Shown: positions 5,950 to 8,557 of the stretch, piece after piece
Position numbering within the stretch: the stretch's first letter is position 1
Layout of the letters: each line of letters starts with the position of its first letter
Notes under the pieces: model-generated
The model's database searches: none
Told to the model about the DNA's origin: nothing
The model's input: only the letters and a program-made list of their open reading frames with translations
NCBI GenBank assembly: GCA_003445035.1
Contig: DLVV01000175.1
Coordinates: 1-8,557, forward strand
DNA: 8,557 nucleotides
Direction: 5' to 3'
From: Planctomycetaceae bacterium
Lineage (GTDB): Bacteria > Planctomycetota > Planctomycetia > Planctomycetales > Planctomycetaceae
Made by a program: the position numbers and the translations under genes

Positions 5950-6658
5950 ACTGCAACTCGGGCACAACCGCGCGAGGGTGCAGGCGAGCAACAAACAGCA
6001 CGGCCTCGGCCACGTCGAGCGGATCGAGCGAGAGATCCAGGACGTCCCGGGGAGTGGGCGTCGGCCGTTTCTCGAGAATCTCGGTGTCACACAGGCCAGG
6101 AAAAATCACGCAGGTGCGGATCCCGTTGGCCTGCTCCTCAACCCGCGTCCCGTGTGCCAGCCCGGTCAGCCCGTGCTTGCTGGCCTGGTAGGCCACTCCG
6201 GAAACGTCGGGCCGCTGCACGGCGGCAGTCGAAAGGTAGATGATCAGGCCGCCACCACCGGCCCGCATCGCCGGCAACACGCTGCGGGTGGCGTGAAACG
6301 CTCCGCTGAGGTTGGTTGCCAGCATCATGTCCCACGTCTCGGGTGTCAGCACCTCCAGGCTCCGCTCGGCGATGTTCGTGCCGGTCGAATAGACCAGCAG
6401 GTCCACCCGACCGTGAGCCTCCTGCACCTGCTCGACCAGCCCCTCGACTTCCTCCTCGACCATCACGTCGCATACGCAGGTGTCCACGGACAGGCCCTCG
6501 GCCGAGATCTCCTCGACCAGCCCGTCAAGCCGCTCCTCGCGCCGCCCGGCAGCGGTCACCACGGCTCCACAACGAGCCAGTTCCATCGCGGTCGCGCGAC
6601 CCATTCCGCTGGTGGCTCCCACCACGATCGCCACCCGCCCCTCCAGTGATTCACTCAT
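5930..6658 (-). CDS. Short-chain dehydrogenase/reductase (SDR), classical type
   Basis: A 242-aa NAD(P)-dependent oxidoreductase with the classical SDR fold. The nucleotide motif is GATSGMG (14-20, TGxxxGxG), with GRREERL after the second strand (R39/R40 may favour NADPH). Asn116 in NLSGAF, Tyr157 and Lys161 (YQASK) are the catalytic residues. Two positions are unusual. The NNAG motif reads YSTG (90-93). Also, counting back 13 residues from the catalytic Tyr, the usual Ser is Thr144, with Ser143 just before it. PGLCDTEIL (187-195) is the normal PG motif. The substrate cannot be named. ATG 6658 is supported by a strong GGAGG (6666-6670) with 7 nt spacing. It diverges from the DUF6580 gene and converges with the Sua5 gene. 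The complementary strand also has a long open frame, but that is a shadow. Confidence 0.9.
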   Translation of the reverse strand: MSESLEGRVAIVVGATSGMGRATAMELARCGAVVTAAGRREERLDGLVEEISAEGLSVDTCVCDVMVEEEVEGLVEQVQEAHGRVDLLVYSTGTNIAERSLEVLTPETWDMMLATNLSGAFHATRSVLPAMRAGGGGLIIYLSTAAVQRPDVSGVAYQASKHGLTGLAHGTRVEEQANGIRTCVIFPGLCDTEILEKRPTPTPRDVLDLSLDPLDVAEAVLFVARLHPRAVVPELQLLPSRL

Positions 6659-6665
6659 GATCGCC

Positions 6666-6670
6666 CCTCC
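6666..6670 (-). promoter_or_regulatory. Shine-Dalgarno sequence of the SDR gene
   Basis: On the minus strand GGAGG, within AGGGAGGGG, ends 7 nt before ATG 6658. This is the strongest ribosome binding site in the window. Confidence 0.65.
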
Positions 6671-6681
6671 CTGCTGTCGGT

Positions 6682-6700
6682 GCGGCAGTTTAGCAGCCGC
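6682..6700 (-). promoter_or_regulatory. Candidate -10 of the SDR gene inside a short dyad
   Basis: On the minus strand TAAACT (rc of 6687-6692; 4 of 6 matches to -10) lies in the loop of a 5-bp perfect inverted repeat, GCGGC ... GCCGC (6696-6700 and 6682-6686). A start near 6680 would leave a leader of about 20 nt carrying the GGAGG site. No good -35 is seen. The dyad could be an operator or could be chance in GC-rich DNA. Confidence 0.3.
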
Positions 6701-6731
6701 TGGAGCTTGGATTCCATTGGCTTCGTCGATG

Positions 6732-6740
6732 TGGTGTAAT
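6732..6740 (+). promoter_or_regulatory. Extended -10 promoter candidate for the DUF6580/BtuF-like pair
   Basis: TGG-TGTAAT gives a TGn extension and 5 of 6 matches to TATAAT (hexamer 6735-6740). A start near 6747 would leave a leader of about 50 nt before ATG 6799. No convincing -35 is found 16-18 nt upstream. The 140-bp region 6659-6798 is shared with the oppositely oriented SDR gene, and I found no B12-box-like sequence in it. Confidence 0.4.
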
Positions 6741-6798
6741 TGCGCCCGCTGAAAAGACCACCCGAGCCGTTCGACCTGGATTGACGAGGTTTCCGCTG

Positions 6799-7398
6799 AT
6801 GCGTCGCCCCCGTACCTGGTTTGTGTTGGCGTTTGTCGCCTACGCCGTCGTCGTGCGGCTGTTGCCCTGGATGCTGCGTGCCACCGGTGTCGAACTCCCG
6901 CTCGACCGCATGGTCTACCCGTGGAATTTCGTCCCGTTGACCGTGTTGTGCCTGTTCGCCGGTGCCCACTTCCGACACCAAGCTGTCGCCTATCTCTGCC
7001 CCCTGCTGGTGATGGTGGTCACCGATATCGGGATCGGCCTGTTCAGTGGCAGCATCGAGAACGCGTTCCATTCCAATACGCTCGTGGTCTACTCCGCCTT
7101 CGTTCTCAGCACCTCGCTGGGCCTGCTACTTCGCGGCCGCCGCACCGCCTGGATGATCGGCGGCACGGCCCTGGCCGCCGAAACCCTGTTCTTCCTGGTC
7201 ACCAACTTCGGCGTGTGGTCATCCATGGGCATGTACACCCATGACCTCAGCGGCCTGCTGATCTGTTACGAAATGGCACTGCCGTTCTTCCGCAACTCGG
7301 TGATCGCCACGGCGGTCTTCACACCGATCGCGTTCAGTTCGCTGGCCCTGTTGCCGGAGCTGAAACCGGTGCCGGTGGTCGTTCCGAAGGACAGCTGA
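6799..7398 (+). CDS. DUF6580-like integral membrane protein, possible ECF-type substrate-binding (S) component
   Basis: A 199-aa multispanning inner-membrane protein. About five to six hydrophobic segments are visible, near residues 7-27, 45-57, 62-83, 95-112, 118-138 and 150-185. Blocks that recall the DUF6580 family from memory are NFVPLTVLCLFAGAHF (43-58), LLVMVVTDIGIGLF (69-82), FFLVTNFGVW (131-140) and LICYEMALPFFRN (154-166). Members of that family resemble S components of ECF vitamin transporters, but I know of no proven substrate. ATG 6799 is chosen because GAGG lies 9 nt upstream; an in-frame TTG at 6781 would add six residues. The BtuF-like gene follows after 45 bp in the same direction, so the two are probably co-transcribed. 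That context suggests a role in corrinoid or vitamin uptake. No ECF ATPase or T component is in the window. Confidence 0.7.
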   Translation: MRRPRTWFVLAFVAYAVVVRLLPWMLRATGVELPLDRMVYPWNFVPLTVLCLFAGAHFRHQAVAYLCPLLVMVVTDIGIGLFSGSIENAFHSNTLVVYSAFVLSTSLGLLLRGRRTAWMIGGTALAAETLFFLVTNFGVWSSMGMYTHDLSGLLICYEMALPFFRNSVIATAVFTPIAFSSLALLPELKPVPVVVPKDS

Positions 7399-7443
7399 TC
7401 GGCAACCGACTGCGATCCCGAATCGTTCCCGGAGCCACGATCG

Positions 7444-8370
7444 ATGAGCGGCCGGCGAATCGTCTCGCTGCTGCCCAGCACCACAGAGATCGTCGCCGCG
7501 CTGGATGGACTGGACCGGCTGGTCGGACGCTCGCACGAGTGCGACCACCCGCCCGGTGTCGAGGCCCTGCCGGTCTGCTGCCGCCCACGGATCGACATCA
7601 ACGCCGCGGGAAACGAGATCGACCGACAGGTCAAGCAGCGGCTGGCCGAGGCCATCTCGATCTTCGAGGTCGATCACCAGCAGTTGTCCGAGTTGCAACC
7701 CGACCTGGTCCTGACCCAGGACCAGTGCGAGGTCTGTGCGGTGAGCCTGGCGGATGTCGAAGCCGCCCTCGGGAGGTCCGCGGGACTCGCGACCCGCGTC
7801 CTGTCGCTGGCGCCCGCCAATCTCGCCGACACCTGGCAGACGATCGCCCTGGTCGGCGAAGCGATGGAACGATCCGACCGGGCCGCGGAGGTCATCGCTG
7901 AACTCGAATCACGACTGCAGACACTCGCAGAATCGGCCAACTCACAGCCAGCCGCAGATCGCCCCCGGGTTGCTTGTATCGAGTGGATCGAGCCGCTGAT
8001 GGTCGCGGGGAACTGGGTTCCAGAACTGGTCGCACTGGCCGGAGGAATCGACGTGCTGGGAACCGCCGGCACGCATTCCCCGTGGATCAACTGGCCGGAT
8101 CTCGCCGCCGCTGACCCCGACGTGATCGTGCTGATGCCCTGCGGTTTCGACATCGCGCGGACCCGGGCCGAGATGGCCTCGGTATCCACCCGTCCCGAGT
8201 GGCAGCAACTGCGGGCGGTGGCCGACGGCCGGGTCGTCATCGCCGATGGACACCAGTTCTTCAACCGGCCGGGACCACGGCTGGTCGAATCGGCCGAGAT
8301 CCTGGCCGAGATCCTGCACCCGGGCCAGTACGAATTCGGCCACCATCCCCTCGGCTGGGAACCGCTTTAG
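7444..8370 (+). CDS. BtuF-like cobalamin-binding-fold protein without signal peptide
   Basis: A 308-aa protein of the periplasmic-binding-protein class III fold (BtuF/FecB, COG0614-type). The N-terminus RIVSLLPSTTEIVAALDGLDR (5-25) is the first lobe strand-helix. HECDHPP (31-37), TQDQCEVCAVS (91-101), the EWIEPLMVAGNWVPEL segment (180-195) and FNRPGPRLVES (273-283) are conserved blocks of a BtuF-like subgroup often annotated as cobalamin-binding protein. The fold starts within five residues of the Met, so there is no Sec, Tat or lipoprotein signal and it should be cytosolic unless secreted otherwise. That sets it apart from transporter-bound BtuF. C95 and C98 could bind metal or be redox-active; this is a guess. 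GGAG lies 9 nt before ATG 7444. It follows the DUF6580-like gene by 45 bp, pointing to a shared job in corrinoid handling. Ligand identity is unproven; another metal chelate is possible. Confidence 0.8.
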   Translation: MSGRRIVSLLPSTTEIVAALDGLDRLVGRSHECDHPPGVEALPVCCRPRIDINAAGNEIDRQVKQRLAEAISIFEVDHQQLSELQPDLVLTQDQCEVCAVSLADVEAALGRSAGLATRVLSLAPANLADTWQTIALVGEAMERSDRAAEVIAELESRLQTLAESANSQPAADRPRVACIEWIEPLMVAGNWVPELVALAGGIDVLGTAGTHSPWINWPDLAAADPDVIVLMPCGFDIARTRAEMASVSTRPEWQQLRAVADGRVVIADGHQFFNRPGPRLVESAEILAEILHPGQYEFGHHPLGWEPL

Positions 8371-8400
8371 CCTCGCGTGGCGAACCGATCGTCGGACCGA

Positions 8401-8406
8401 TAGGAT
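8401..8406 (+). promoter_or_regulatory. Candidate -10 hexamer before the last gene
   Basis: TAGGAT (4 of 6 matches to -10) follows a short dyad, CCGA-tcg-TCGG (8385-8395). It ends 8 nt before an in-frame GTG at 8415 and 47 nt before ATG 8454. The -35 at 17 nt (TGGCGA, 8378-8383) is poor. Tentative. Confidence 0.3.
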
Positions 8407-8453
8407 GCACGGCGGTGTCCTTCCGAGTGCCTTCCCGTCAGTCCGAGCCCGCC

Positions 8454-8557
8454 ATGATCAACCGCCGAGCCTTCGTCGCCTCATCACTGTTCCTGTCCCT
8501 GCTCTGGGCCGCCCCCGTCACCGTCGAGGCTGCCGGCCGAGTCGTCACCTGGGCCGG
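8454..8557 (+). CDS. Exported protein, N-terminus only (twin-arginine-like signal; cut by window edge)
   Basis: Only 34 complete codons are in the window. They read as an export signal: MINRRAF with an RR-x-F twin-arginine-like core (residues 4-7), a hydrophobic stretch (8-20) and a likely signal peptidase site after VEA (about residue 26). The mature part begins AGRVVTWAG and gives no family clue. A Tat route is suggested by the RRxF motif but a Sec signal with two arginines looks similar. ATG 8454 is the natural start for the signal; an in-frame GTG at 8415 would add 13 residues and lies 8 nt after a -10-like TAGGAT. It is 83 bp downstream of the BtuF-like gene, and could be a separate transcript. 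Confidence 0.6.
   Translation, partial: MINRRAFVASSLFLSLLWAAPVTVEAAGRVVTWA

Noticed and set aside
5903..6649. 248-codon open frame on the plus strand
   Set aside because: Antisense to the SDR gene, which has all core SDR motifs and a strong ribosome site.
6659..6798. Possible cobalamin riboswitch upstream of the DUF6580/BtuF-like pair
   Set aside because: The leader is too short for a B12 riboswitch and I could not find a B12-box-like segment.

Overview
This is a GC-rich, gene-dense bacterial chromosomal window with no mobile elements, CRISPR arrays, tRNA or rRNA genes that I can see. It holds eight complete protein genes plus one cut off at each edge. The lipid A-type acyltransferase points to a Gram-negative (diderm) cell. 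The gene mix (Gfo/Idh/MocA dehydrogenase, DUF6580-type membrane protein, TyrRS of the HLGH/S4 type), the strong G/C third positions and the irregular use of Shine-Dalgarno sequences fit Planctomycetota best. That placement is an inference from gene content, not from a marker gene. Codon choice looks uniform, so I see no sign of recent transfer.

Layout. 1-249 (-) is the 5' part of trpC (tryptophan synthesis). It diverges from a CPBP/CAAX-type membrane protease gene (325-1116, +). Then come tyrS (1215-2438) and, 22 bp later, a Gfo/Idh/MocA oxidoreductase (2461-3552). A C-rich 92-bp spacer with a promoter-like element and a G-quadruplex motif on the minus strand precedes an LpxL/HtrB-type acyltransferase (3645-4598). 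Next is a small Rieske ferredoxin (4649-4957), whose stop codon overlaps the GTG start of a Sua5/TsaC-type threonylcarbamoyl-AMP synthase (4954-5922). A short-chain dehydrogenase on the minus strand (5930-6658) converges on that gene with only 7 bp between the stops and a 12-bp imperfect inverted repeat spanning both. On the other side of a divergent promoter region lie a DUF6580-like membrane protein (6799-7398) and a BtuF-like corrinoid-binding-fold protein without a signal peptide (7444-8370). A probable exported protein with a twin-arginine-like signal begins at 8454 and runs off the window.

Most genes are housekeeping: tryptophan synthesis, tRNA charging, t6A tRNA modification and lipid A acylation. 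The part most likely to be under-described is the DUF6580 + cytosolic BtuF-like pair, which may be a corrinoid or vitamin uptake/handling module. A second theme is that several genes at the head of a transcription unit have a -10-like hexamer ending only 7-8 nt before the start codon (trpC, the CPBP gene, the Rieske gene, possibly the last gene), which suggests leaderless mRNAs. I do not see an obviously new defence, secretion or mobile system here.
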